A stretch of 51,862 nt of DNA from Clostridia bacterium (GTDB lineage: Bacteria > Bacillota > Clostridia > Christensenellales > Aristaeellaceae), in NCBI GenBank assembly GCA_017516305.1, contig JAFXDB010000242.1, positions 1-51,862 of the forward strand, read 5' to 3'. The notes beneath the pieces are model-generated. The model made no database searches. It worked only from the letters and a program-made list of their open reading frames with translations, and was not told the origin of the DNA. The position numbers and the translations under genes are program-made. This document shows positions 24,490 to 33,360 of the stretch, piece by piece (within the stretch, counting starts at the first letter, position 1; every line of letters begins with the position of its first letter).

Positions 24490-27400
24490 ATGAAGCATAC
24501 GCTGCTGCTCATTCTGGCCGCCTTTGTCATCCTGCTGGGCTGCACCGCCTGCGCGGAAGCCTCCCCTGCATCCGATTTTGAGTACACCAACTGCGGCACC
24601 TATATCTCCATCACCAAATACACCGGTACAGCCCAGCGCGTCGTGGTTCCGGAGACGATCGACGGCCTGCCCGTGGAGGAGGTCGTGCTGAGCGGCAGTA
24701 TCTCCGCCGTCAACCCCTACGTCCGCACCGTCGTACTGCCCAGCACCGTACGAAAGCTGGGCCTTTATGCCTTTGCGCGGATGGACTACCTTCACACCAT
24801 TGAGGGTCTGGAATATGTTCAGCACATCGGACAATACGCCTTCCGGAATACCGCTGTCACAGAGATGAGCTTTTCCACTGCGCTGGATTATCTGGAATAT
24901 GACGCCTTCGGTCAGAGCAACATCATACATCTGACCATCCCGGATGATGTGACCTGGTCCGCCACTTCCACGCCCCCCTTCGGCAACATGCACTCCCTGC
25001 AGACGGTTACCCTGCTGGACGGAACGGACGAAGCGACCATCGCGCTGCTTGACGGCTGCATCGTTTCCGCCGATGGCAAGGATTTCATTCTGTACCCCTT
25101 CGGACGGATGGGCACCTCCTTCACCATCCCCGCACAGATCAAAACCATACAGCGTTCGTCCTTTAGTCTTGGCCGTTCCGGCGGCTACCTGAGCGAGCTG
25201 AGCATCCCGTCCACCGTCGAGAAGATCGACTACAACGCCATCAGTTCACTGGGCATTTACCGCCTTTTCGTCGCCCCGGACAGCCCCGGACTTGCCTACG
25301 CGCAGCAAACCAGCGCCTGGGACTCACAGTGCACCTACATCATCGTAGAGAGCGGCGATTCGAGCCAGAGCATCGAAGCCCGTGTGAAGGAGATCGTTGC
25401 CGCCTGCATCACCCCCGGCATGACAGACCTTGAAAAAGCCCGCGCCATGATCGACTGGTGCGCCGAGAATGTCACATACAGCTACGACCACAAGTCTGCC
25501 TACGATATTTTCTTCGAGGGCAAGGGTCTGTGCGCTGCCTATGCAGACGCCTACAAGATGCTCATGGACGAGATCGGCATCCCCTGCTATGTGGTCGGCA
25601 ACTATAATCACGCCTTCAACGCCATCAGGATCGGCGGGCAATGGATCTATGCCGACCCCACCAACTGCTTCGGCAGCGACGCCTCCACCCGCTACCTCCG
25701 TTTCGCCTTTGAGGACACGCTTTTTGATTACTTCTACGGCGGCGTCGATCTGGAAAACAGCGCAAGCATATCCAGCAGCACCGCCCGGTATCACTATTTC
25801 TACAACGAAGGTTATCTGGATGACGCCATCCTTTATGCCCAGGCGCAGATCCAGTCTGGTCTGAACAGCGGCTGCACCAACTTTTCCTTTGCCGCCGACA
25901 CATCTCTCCTGTATTACAGCTACGACGTTTCCGGCAGACTGGTTGCCGCCATCATCACCGAGAACGGCTGGGAGATCAATGGTGAGACTGTCGATATCAC
26001 CTGCACCTATTCCAGCAGTATGTTCTACTTTACCATTGGCGATATGCCCGAGGAAACCGTATCTGAGTTTGAATACGACATCGTCAACGGCATGGCACGC
26101 ATCACAGCCTATACCGGCACCGACACGGAGGTCACCATTCCCGCCGCCCTGGACGGATACACGGTCGGCTACATCGGCACGGCCTTCACCGGCAATCTTG
26201 ATGTGACAAAGATCACCCTGCCGGACACACTGGTGGGCATCAACGCCAACGCTTTCAAAGAGTGCATCAGCCTGACGCAGATCAACTTTCCTGCAACTCT
26301 GACTACGATCGGCGCCTATGCGTTTGAGAAGTGCTATGTACTCAGCGTACCCATCACGCTGCCGGAGGGCCTGACCGCCCTGGGTGAGGCGGCATTCCAG
26401 GATTGTGGTTCCATCACCACAGCCAGCCTGCCGGATTCGCTGGGCGTCATCCCCGATATGCTCTTCCTGGACTGCGTCAATCTCCGTTCTGTAACACTGG
26501 GAGACAGTGTACAGATGGTCAACGGCGCCGCCTTCTCCGGCTGCAAAGTCCTCAGCAGCATCACCTTGCCTGATACCGTGTGGTACATCGGCAACGGCGT
26601 TTTCAACGGCACAGCGCTCACTGCGCTCCATATCCCCGCCTCCGTCACCCTGATCGGCGCGCAGCTGGTCCGTAACTGCGACGCCCTGACGTCGCTCACC
26701 GTCGCGCCCGGAAATACGTATTACACCGTCATCGGCAATGTGCTGTACTCCCTCGAGGACGGAAAGCCCGCTATCCTGAAATGCGCCCCCGTCTCCGCCC
26801 CCATCACAGAGCTGGTCATTCCCGACACCGTGTACCGAATTGACGACAGCGCATTGTATGGGAACAAGACGCTCCGGCGCCTGCACATCTCCAGCGGCGT
26901 ACGCACCATCAATGACAATGCGTTCGCCTACTGTAATGCCCTGGAAACCATCACCATGGACGAAGGTGTGGAAACGATTTCCAGTGGCGCTTTCTCCGTC
27001 TGTAGTTCTCTGACCAGCATCCAGATGGCAGATTCCATCACCACCCTGGCAAATAGTGCTTTCAATACCTGCGCTCATGTTGCACAGATCAACATTCCCC
27101 GCAGCATCACCGAGGCCTACTGGATCCCCGCCTGTGCCCTGACGCACATCTATGTACACGAGAACGTAACCCTCCTGGACATCTCCTGCTACGCGTGGGA
27201 TGCAACGATCTACATCCACGGCGTCCCCGGCACCTATGCCGAGACCTTCGCCGCTGAGAACGGGTACAGCTTTGTCTGCTGGCATGAGGAAACCGAAGTC
27301 CCTATGATACCCGCAACGCACCTGACCACCGGCCTGACTGCCGGAACCGTATGCGTCAACTGCGGCGAACCCGTGAGCGTCCGGGAGGAAATCCCCGTCA

Positions 27401-27690
27401 AGGTGCTGACCGTTTCCGTCCTGCCTGCTGATCTGACCGCCATCGAAGCCGGGGCGCTGACCGGTACCGACATGGCCTGCATTGAGATTCCCGACGGGTG
27501 CCTGTCCATCGGCGACCGCGCCTTTGCCGGCAGCCCCATGCTCCAGGTTATTGTCATTCCGGCAAGCGTCACAGACTTTGGTGCAGATTGCTTTGTCGGC
27601 TGTCACGACGAGTTTGTCATCCTGACAACCGATGGCAGCGCTGCCCAACAGTATGCAGAGGCAAACGGAATCCCCTGTGTTGCCCGCTGA
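24490..27690 (+). CDS. Surface lipoprotein: BspA-like leucine-rich repeats with embedded transglutaminase domain
   Basis: 1066 aa. Lipoprotein-type signal peptide (MKHTLLLILAAFVILLGCTA, then C; LLGC or CTAC as lipobox). An N-terminal block of BspA-type LRRs (about 35-260) is followed by a transglutaminase core (about 290-420) with Cys348 in GKGLCAAYADAY, His374 in NYNHAFN and Asp389 in IYADPTN. A long second LRR block follows (about 530-900; repeats like LPDTLVGINANAFKECISLT), then a C-terminal region with further repeats. BspA LRRs usually mediate contact with host or other cells; the active triad suggests a peptidase or cross-linker. The start is uncertain; GTG at 24481 is an alternative. 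Noticeably less GC-biased than neighbours. Confidence 0.88.
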   Translation: MKHTLLLILAAFVILLGCTACAEASPASDFEYTNCGTYISITKYTGTAQRVVVPETIDGLPVEEVVLSGSISAVNPYVRTVVLPSTVRKLGLYAFARMDYLHTIEGLEYVQHIGQYAFRNTAVTEMSFSTALDYLEYDAFGQSNIIHLTIPDDVTWSATSTPPFGNMHSLQTVTLLDGTDEATIALLDGCIVSADGKDFILYPFGRMGTSFTIPAQIKTIQRSSFSLGRSGGYLSELSIPSTVEKIDYNAISSLGIYRLFVAPDSPGLAYAQQTSAWDSQCTYIIVESGDSSQSIEARVKEIVAACITPGMTDLEKARAMIDWCAENVTYSYDHKSAYDIFFEGKGLCAAYADAYKMLMDEIGIPCYVVGNYNHAFNAIRIGGQWIYADPTNCFGSDASTRYLRFAFEDTLFDYFYGGVDLENSASISSSTARYHYFYNEGYLDDAILYAQAQIQSGLNSGCTNFSFAADTSLLYYSYDVSGRLVAAIITENGWEINGETVDITCTYSSSMFYFTIGDMPEETVSEFEYDIVNGMARITAYTGTDTEVTIPAALDGYTVGYIGTAFTGNLDVTKITLPDTLVGINANAFKECISLTQINFPATLTTIGAYAFEKCYVLSVPITLPEGLTALGEAAFQDCGSITTASLPDSLGVIPDMLFLDCVNLRSVTLGDSVQMVNGAAFSGCKVLSSITLPDTVWYIGNGVFNGTALTALHIPASVTLIGAQLVRNCDALTSLTVAPGNTYYTVIGNVLYSLEDGKPAILKCAPVSAPITELVIPDTVYRIDDSALYGNKTLRRLHISSGVRTINDNAFAYCNALETITMDEGVETISSGAFSVCSSLTSIQMADSITTLANSAFNTCAHVAQINIPRSITEAYWIPACALTHIYVHENVTLLDISCYAWDATIYIHGVPGTYAETFAAENGYSFVCWHEETEVPMIPATHLTTGLTAGTVCVNCGEPVSVREEIPVKVLTVSVLPADLTAIEAGALTGTDMACIEIPDGCLSIGDRAFAGSPMLQVIVIPASVTDFGADCFVGCHDEFVILTTDGSAAQQYAEANGIPCVAR

Positions 27691-27703
27691 TCCGCAAAAT
27701 AAC

Positions 27704-27752
27704 GAAGCCCTGCTCCCGCATTTTCGCATGCCGGAGCAGGGCTTTCTGTTTT
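27704..27752. terminator. Bidirectional terminator between LRR protein and GerM genes
   Basis: AAGCCCTGCTCC / GGAGCAGGGCTT perfect 12-bp stem, 16-base loop, T-rich tail on the plus strand. Confidence 0.9.
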
Positions 27753-27754
27753 CT

Positions 27755-28822
27755 TCAGTCGATTTCCACCACCCCCGGGTACCACGCCATGACCTCGCTG
27801 GCCTGGTTGACGAAGGTGCTCACGCTCTGAGGTTCGGCGTTGAATGCCTTGCCCTCCACCGTCACCTTCACCGTTTTGATGCCCGGGAACTGGCTGGCGG
27901 TGAAGACGATGGCCTGCATCGCCTGGTGGCCGCCGTCGGTATACTGGGCGATCTGCGCGAACTCGCGGGAGAAGTCGATGGTCGCCACGCCGTTTTTCAC
28001 GCTGACCGCCTTCACGCCGCAGCCCTCCGGCATCGGACATTCCAGGCCGCTGTCGCTGCGCGGGCCCTTGGCAAGCTCAAGGATGGCCGTGGGCAGGTCG
28101 GCAGGCGAAAAGACCGTACGCGTCACCGGCACCAGCATGCGCCCGCTGGCCGAGGGGAAGTACAGCTGCACCTGTTCGGCATAGGCGCTGGCGGAGGCGG
28201 AAGCGGCCTCCACGTTTTCCAGGTTGACCGTGTCCGCCGTGAAAACACCGGAGACGTCGGTACCGTGGGTGAGGCGGCTGCGCTTCTGTCCGTCAAAGAG
28301 GAAGGAGACCTCCTCCACCGTATCGAAGCCGCACAGGGTCGCCGCCACGCCCTGCACCATCAGCAGCTCCTCCTCGGCGTTCATGCAGTTCAGCGCCTCG
28401 GCGCTCATGTCCACGCGAGCCTTGCCGCCGGAAATGTCAATATCGAAGGTGACGCCCTCGGGCACCACGTTGGTCAGGCCCATGCGCGCGGCGGAGAGGT
28501 CATTCTCTGCCGACTGCACCATCAGCGACAGCGTGGCCTTGGCGATGCCGTCCTGCATGGGGATCTGCCGGGTCACGGGCACCAGATACCCGTCGCCGTC
28601 CTCGTACCAGCAGACGGTGGAGACCATCTCCGTCTCCTCCGTCAGGGTGGTGGACGTTTCCGCCGTGACGGGCGGCTCCTCCCAGACCATGGTCTCCGCC
28701 GGATCTCCGCCGCCCAGCGCCAGCACCACCACCAGCGCCGACGCGCCGACGATCAGCAGCCTTTCAACATCAACACGACGGAGCCGGGGCAGTTTCCAGT
28801 TCTTCACATCAGGGAGCTTCAC
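27755..28822 (-). CDS. GerM-domain membrane-anchored protein
   Basis: 355 aa. Single N-terminal membrane anchor (about 21-40) and two GerM (Spore_GerM) domains: about 85-190 (ATLSLMVQSAENDL, GGKARVDMSAEALN, GVAATLCGFDTVEEVSFLFD) and about 220-345 (QLYFPSASGRMLVPVTR, ILELAKGP, NGVATIDFSREF, FPGIKTVKVTVEG). GerM is needed for normal sporulation and germination in Bacillus, and the fold occurs widely in envelope proteins. GTG start at 28822, supported by AAGGAGGAATCTGC. Transcribed alone, divergent from rqcH. Confidence 0.85.
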   Translation of the reverse strand: MKLPDVKNWKLPRLRRVDVERLLIVGASALVVVLALGGGDPAETMVWEEPPVTAETSTTLTEETEMVSTVCWYEDGDGYLVPVTRQIPMQDGIAKATLSLMVQSAENDLSAARMGLTNVVPEGVTFDIDISGGKARVDMSAEALNCMNAEEELLMVQGVAATLCGFDTVEEVSFLFDGQKRSRLTHGTDVSGVFTADTVNLENVEAASASASAYAEQVQLYFPSASGRMLVPVTRTVFSPADLPTAILELAKGPRSDSGLECPMPEGCGVKAVSVKNGVATIDFSREFAQIAQYTDGGHQAMQAIVFTASQFPGIKTVKVTVEGKAFNAEPQSVSTFVNQASEVMAWYPGVVEID

Positions 28823-28906
28823 GCAGATTCCTCCTTCATGGGGCTGGATGCCCTGCCCCGGTTGGTTTGCTGCTTGATGGTATTCCCCCGGCGGACGTGT
28901 TATGCC

Positions 28907-28935
28907 TTGCTATTCTGCCCAGAATCGGCTATAAT
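28907..28935 (+). promoter_or_regulatory. Promoter of rqcH
   Basis: TTGCTA-N17-TATAAT. Confidence 0.75.
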
Positions 28936-28970
28936 GGTTGAGAATTTTGCTATGAAAGGGGCGTGACCCC

Positions 28971-30713
28971 ATGCCCATGGACGGCCTGACCCTCGGCTTT
29001 GCCGCCAGGGAGCTGAACGCCACCCTTGCCGGAGGGCGCATCGACCGCATCACCCAGCCGGAGAAGGACACGCTGATCCTCGTCATCCGTGCAGGAAATA
29101 CCAATCACCAGCTGCTGCTGTGCGCCTCCCCCAACAACGCGCGCTGCCACCTGACGCAGCAGAAGTTCACCAATCCCCTGGAGCCCCCTATGTTCTGCAT
29201 GCTCATGCGCAAGCAGCTGCTCTCCGGCCGCGTGCTGTCGGTCACGCAGATCGGCGGCGACCGCGTCATCCATATCGACGTGGACACGGTCAACGAGCTG
29301 GGCGACCACGTCCGCCGCCGCCTCATCCTGGAGGTGATGGGCCGCCACTCCAACCTCATCGTCACGGATGAAAACGACCGCATCATCGACGCGGCGCGCC
29401 ATGTGAGCCTGGACATGAGCCGCGTGCGCCAGGTGCAGCCGGGTCTGCCCTACCTGCCCCCGCCCGGTCAGGACAAGCTGGCCCCGGAGGACGTGACTGC
29501 CGACGCACTCCTTGCTCGCCTGAGCGCCTGTGGGGACGTCCCCCTGCACAAGGCCATTGCCAGCTGCGTCTCCGGCATGTCCAACCCCGCCGCGAAGGAG
29601 CTGGCCTTCCGCATCCTGCCCACCGGATGTGACCGTCCGGAGGATATGGCCGACGCCGCCGCGCGGCTTTCAGACCTGCTGCACCGCCTGCCCGGCATGG
29701 CAGATCCCCGTGTGCTGCTGGATGACGCAGGCGACCCGGCGGACGTATTCGCCTTCCCGTACCTGATGCACCCGCTGGAGAGCCAGCAGCCCTGTGCAAC
29801 CGTTTCGCAGGCCCTGGAGCGCTTCTTCGGCAGCCGCGACCAGGCCGACCGACTCTCGCAGAAGAGTGCGACGATGGTCAAGCTCCTCAAAACGCACATC
29901 GAACGGTGCGAAAAGAAGCTGGCCCAACAAGAGGAGGACCTGACCAACACCGCCCGGCTGGAGGAATACCGACTCTTCGGCGAGCTGCTCAATGCGAACC
30001 TCTGGCAGCTGAAGAAGGGCATGACGGAGGTGACCCTGCCCAATTTCTACGACGAAGAGGGCGGCACGGTCACCATCCCCCTGGATATCCAGCTGACTCC
30101 CGTGCAGAATGCCCAGCGGTACTTCAAACGCTACCAGAAAGCCCGCACGACCCGCGAAATGGCCGCCGGGCAGAAGACCGCGACCCTCGCGGAGCTGGAC
30201 TACCTGGAAAGCACGCTGCTGGACGTGGGCAAATGCGTGGGCGAGGCGGAGCTGGAGGAGATCCGCGCCGAGCTGATCTCCACCGGGTACATCAAAAAGG
30301 GGCTGGGCCGCCGTCAGCAGCGCGCGCTGCCCAAGTCAAAGCCCTACCATTACCGGAGCGAGGACGGCGCAGACATCTACGTCGGCAAAAACGCCGCGCA
30401 GAACGAGCGGCTCACGCAGGCCGCCAAGCCCAACGAGACCTGGCTCCACGCCAAGGACATGCCCGGCAGCCACGTCATCATCAAGCAGGAGGGCGACATC
30501 TCCGACACGACCCTCGCCGCCGCAGCTACCCTCGCCGCGTGGTATTCGAAGGGTCAGCACTCCACCATGGTGCCCATCGACTACACCCTGCGCCGCCATG
30601 TGAAAAAGATCCCCGGCGGCGCCACCGGCATGGTCACCTACACGAACCAGAAGACCGTCTACATGACCGTCACCGAGGCGGACGTGAAGAAGATCACGCT
30701 CGTGGAAGGATAA
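28971..30713 (+). CDS. rqcH: Ribosome quality control protein RqcH (NFACT / FbpA family)
   Basis: 580 aa. RqcH binds obstructed 50S subunits and directs addition of C-terminal alanine tails. NFACT-N domain (MDGLTLGFAARELNATLAGG, NHQLLLCASPNNARCHLT, NPLEPPMFCMLMRKQL, LILEVMGRHSNLIV), helical coiled-coil middle (about 290-330, 390-430) and the NFACT-R domain at the C-terminus (GADIYVGKNAAQNERLT, PNETWLHAKDMPGSHVII, PIDYTLRRHVKKIPGG). These blocks match the family in order. Older annotation as fibronectin-binding protein refers to the same family. The ATG at 28971 follows GGGGCGTGACCCC. Single gene. Confidence 0.95.
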   Translation: MPMDGLTLGFAARELNATLAGGRIDRITQPEKDTLILVIRAGNTNHQLLLCASPNNARCHLTQQKFTNPLEPPMFCMLMRKQLLSGRVLSVTQIGGDRVIHIDVDTVNELGDHVRRRLILEVMGRHSNLIVTDENDRIIDAARHVSLDMSRVRQVQPGLPYLPPPGQDKLAPEDVTADALLARLSACGDVPLHKAIASCVSGMSNPAAKELAFRILPTGCDRPEDMADAAARLSDLLHRLPGMADPRVLLDDAGDPADVFAFPYLMHPLESQQPCATVSQALERFFGSRDQADRLSQKSATMVKLLKTHIERCEKKLAQQEEDLTNTARLEEYRLFGELLNANLWQLKKGMTEVTLPNFYDEEGGTVTIPLDIQLTPVQNAQRYFKRYQKARTTREMAAGQKTATLAELDYLESTLLDVGKCVGEAELEEIRAELISTGYIKKGLGRRQQRALPKSKPYHYRSEDGADIYVGKNAAQNERLTQAAKPNETWLHAKDMPGSHVIIKQEGDISDTTLAAAATLAAWYSKGQHSTMVPIDYTLRRHVKKIPGGATGMVTYTNQKTVYMTVTEADVKKITLVEG

Positions 30714-30717
30714 ACAA

Positions 30718-30746
30718 TTGCTTTTGCGTCTCCCTTCTGCTATCAT
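30718..30746 (+). promoter_or_regulatory. Promoter of the GH51 gene
   Basis: TTGCTT-N17-TATCAT, starting just after the rqcH stop. Confidence 0.65.
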
Positions 30747-30770
30747 AAAAGCAAGAAGGGAGGCTTTTTC

Positions 30771-32270
30771 ATGCCCTTGAACGTTCATATCACCCCACGC
30801 CGCGTTATCGGGCAGCGCAGCCCGATGATCTACGGCCACTTCATCGAGCATTTCCACCGCCAGATCTACGGCGGCGTGTACCAGCCCGGCCATCCGCTTT
30901 CGGATGAGGACGGTTTCCGCACGGACGTACTGGACGCCCTGCGCCGCATCCACATCCCGATCCTGCGCTGGCCCGGCGGGTGCTTCGTGTCCTCCTACCA
31001 CTGGAAGGACGCAGTAGGCCCGGAGCGGCAGCCGCTGTTCGACAAGGCCTGGCGCGTGGAGGATCCCAACACCTTCGGCACCGACGAGTATGTGAAGCTC
31101 TGCCGGAAGCTGGGGTGCGAGCCCTACATCTGCACTAACGCCGGCACCGGCACGCCGGAGGAGATGAGCGACTGGGTCGAATACTGCAACCTTGCAAATG
31201 AAGGCCGCTGGGCCCGCTGGCGCATCGCCAACGGCTTTGAAAAGCCGCACGGCGTGAAGTACTGGTCCATCGGCAACGAGAACTACGGTCACTGGGAGAT
31301 CGGCGCGAAGTCTGCCGAGGAATGGGGCCGCCTGGTGCGGGAATCCGCGAAGATGATGCGCCATGTGGACCCCACGGCGGAGCTGTCCGCCGCCGCCATC
31401 CACGACACAGCCTGGACGATGAACCTGCTGCGCACCTGCGGCGAGTATATCGACTGGATTTCGATTCATGAATACTGGGACATGATGCCTGAAACCAATC
31501 ATCCGGCGACCTACGAGCAGTGCATGGCCTTCACCGACCGGATCGACCACAGCGTGCGCGAGGTGCGCGGGATGCTGGCCGCCCTGCGCCTCGACGGGCG
31601 GATCAAAATCGCCTTCGACGAGTGGAACCTGCGCTCCTGGCATCACCCCAATGTCCATACCATCCGCCAGGGCGTGGGCAAGGACAGCTATCTCACCCCC
31701 CGCGATAAGAACGACGACAACAGCACCTACACCATGGCGGACGCCGTCTTCACCGCCTGCTTCCTGAACGCCATGCACCGCCACTGCGACATTGTGGGCA
31801 TGGCCAACTTTGCCCCGGTGCTCAACACCCGCGGCTGCATCTATTCCGACGACAACGGCGTGGTGCTGCGCAGCACCTATCACGTATTTGACCTGTATGT
31901 GAACCATATGGGCGACACCGTGGTGGATCTGTGGGCCGAGGGCGACATGCCGCAAATGACCGTCCCCTTCAAGTGGGGCGGCGAGCGCACAGTGGACTGC
32001 GTTGACCTCCTCGCCACCGCCTTCTCCGACAAGCCAGGCCTGGCCGTTGCCGCCATCAACAAGGATGCGGAAAACGCCCACACCCTCCACATTCCGCTGG
32101 ACGCCCCGTCCGCCATCACCCTGCTGACCCTGAACGGCGACAGCAAGGACGCCTACAACGATGTGGGACATGAGGGCGTGACTGTCGCCGAAACCTGTCT
32201 TGGTGTGCAGGAGGGCTGCGCAGAGATCGCTTTGCCGCCCCATTCGGTCAGCATCATCAGAATCGGCTGA
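30771..32270 (+). CDS. GH51 alpha-L-arabinofuranosidase
   Basis: 499 aa, cytoplasmic (no signal peptide). GH51 retaining enzymes release terminal arabinofuranose from arabinan, arabinoxylan oligosaccharides. IYGHFIEHFHRQIYGGVY at the N-terminus, ILRWPGGCFVSSYHWKD, acid/base Glu170 in WSIGNENYG, SIHEYW, and nucleophile Glu284 in IAFDEWN are diagnostic. The C-terminal beta-sandwich follows from about 390. GGGAGGCTTTTTC precedes the ATG. No sugar transporter or regulator is adjacent, so uptake must be encoded elsewhere. Family call is very firm; exact specificity is not. Confidence 0.95.
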   Translation: MPLNVHITPRRVIGQRSPMIYGHFIEHFHRQIYGGVYQPGHPLSDEDGFRTDVLDALRRIHIPILRWPGGCFVSSYHWKDAVGPERQPLFDKAWRVEDPNTFGTDEYVKLCRKLGCEPYICTNAGTGTPEEMSDWVEYCNLANEGRWARWRIANGFEKPHGVKYWSIGNENYGHWEIGAKSAEEWGRLVRESAKMMRHVDPTAELSAAAIHDTAWTMNLLRTCGEYIDWISIHEYWDMMPETNHPATYEQCMAFTDRIDHSVREVRGMLAALRLDGRIKIAFDEWNLRSWHHPNVHTIRQGVGKDSYLTPRDKNDDNSTYTMADAVFTACFLNAMHRHCDIVGMANFAPVLNTRGCIYSDDNGVVLRSTYHVFDLYVNHMGDTVVDLWAEGDMPQMTVPFKWGGERTVDCVDLLATAFSDKPGLAVAAINKDAENAHTLHIPLDAPSAITLLTLNGDSKDAYNDVGHEGVTVAETCLGVQEGCAEIALPPHSVSIIRIG

Positions 32271-32417
32271 TGTCAAACCATCATTTCCCGATATACACCC
32301 TGTTTCCCTATATATACCTCAGCATCCCCCAACTCAACCATTGTTCCCTTCCACTCAACCGCCCGTTGTGCTATGCTGATGATGCCGCGGAACACCGCCG
32401 CAGAAAGGACCGCAAAG
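32271..32417. other. Intergenic stretch before the XRE gene
   Basis: 147 bases, A/T-richer. A weak TTCCAC-N17-TATGCT promoter can be read at 32349-32377; no hairpin terminator for the GH51 gene was found. Confidence 0.4.
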
Positions 32418-32945
32418 ATGAAAGACAACCTGAAGGAGCTTTCCCTCGGCCGCCGCATCGCCGAGCTCCGCAAAGCACAGGGGCAGACACAGGAAGCGCT
32501 GGCAGAGGCGCTGAACATCACCGCGCAGGCCGTCAGCAAGTGGGAAAACAGCCAGTCCTGCCCGGACATCATGACCCTGCCGCGCCTGGCACAGCTTCTG
32601 GGCGTCAGCGTGGATATGCTGCTGACCGGTGAAGCGGCTGTCGCGCCCGGCACTCCCCCGCCCGTGATCCGCAGCCCGGAGGAGCTGATCGTCCGCATCA
32701 TGATCGACGAAGCGGGCGGCAACCGATTTAATGTCAACCTGCCCTTCACCGTGTTCAAGCTGGGCGCACGCTACGGCATGCTCTCCATCACCTGGAACGA
32801 CAACGAGGCCACCGCGGAGCAGAAAGCCAGCATGCTGGCCGGCCTGGACTTCAACACCATGGTGCGGATGATCGAATCCGGCGTGACGGGCAAGCTGCTG
32901 GAGCTGACGGACGATGGCGAGCGCCTCGTCATCTGGACGGAGTGA
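32418..32945 (+). CDS. XRE-family regulator with C-terminal SHOCT-like/YvlB-type domain
   Basis: 175 aa. N-terminal HTH_3 (about 8-65): LGRRIAELRKAQGQTQEALA, NITAQAVSKWENSQSCPDIM and GVSVDMLLTGE. The C-terminal 85 residues (FNVNLPFTVFKLGARYGML, then ESGVTGKLLELTDDGERLVI) look like the small beta/alpha domain often attached to Bacillota stress regulators of the YvlB/SHOCT-like type; this second assignment is tentative. The start at 32418 is chosen for AAAGGACCGCAAAG upstream. It is 13 bases from the next gene, a likely partner. Confidence 0.8.
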   Translation: MKDNLKELSLGRRIAELRKAQGQTQEALAEALNITAQAVSKWENSQSCPDIMTLPRLAQLLGVSVDMLLTGEAAVAPGTPPPVIRSPEELIVRIMIDEAGGNRFNVNLPFTVFKLGARYGMLSITWNDNEATAEQKASMLAGLDFNTMVRMIESGVTGKLLELTDDGERLVIWTE

Positions 32946-32958
32946 GGGGGACAATTGG

Positions 32959-33315
32959 ATGAAGATTCGCATTTACAGCCCGGATCGGGACGCAGAGAAG
33001 ACCATCTGGATTCCCACAGGCTTCCTGTTCAGCAAGATATCGATGTACATTGTGGCGAAGCTGGCCTCCCGGCAGGCCCGGAAGGATTACGAGCAGAAGC
33101 TGATCGAGATGAGCCGCAGCGGCTGGGACGCCGATCCGGATGAGCTGCTGACATCCGATGACATACAGAAGGCCGAGCGTCTCACTCCGCCCATCAACGA
33201 GCAGCAGGTCAAGGAGCTGCTCGCGGCGCTGCGGGACAGCAAGTACCTTCTGCGCGGACTGCCGCTGCTCTTCATCGACAGCCCGGACGGCGAACGCGTC
33301 CGCATCGACCTGTAA
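32959..33315 (+). CDS. Small protein paired with the XRE regulator, unknown
   Basis: 118 aa, not recognised. Its start (MKIRIYSPDRDAEKTIWIPT, then GFLFSKI) and its end (FIDSPDGERVRIDL) resemble the two ends of the C-terminal domain of the preceding regulator, so it may be a longer form of the same SHOCT-like fold. In between is a charged helical stretch (ASRQARKDYEQKLIEMSRSG) and an LTPPINEQQVKELLAAL segment. The ATG at 32959 follows GAGGGGGACAATTGG. The two genes probably act together; heterodimer formation through the shared fold is a guess. Confidence 0.55.
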   Translation: MKIRIYSPDRDAEKTIWIPTGFLFSKISMYIVAKLASRQARKDYEQKLIEMSRSGWDADPDELLTSDDIQKAERLTPPINEQQVKELLAALRDSKYLLRGLPLLFIDSPDGERVRIDL

Positions 33316-33319
33316 ATCA

Positions 33320-33359
33320 AAACGCGCCGTACCGCCATCAGGACTGGTACAGCGCGTTT
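33320..33359. terminator. Bidirectional terminator between XRE-partner gene and metF
   Basis: AAACGCGC-C-GTACC pairs with GGTAC-A-GCGCGTTT, with T-rich flanks. Serves converging genes. Confidence 0.85.
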
Positions 33360-33360
33360 C

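Noticed and set aside
25324-27729. 801-codon minus-strand frame opposite the LRR protein
   Set aside because: Shadow frame; the repeats and the transglutaminase triad are on the plus strand.
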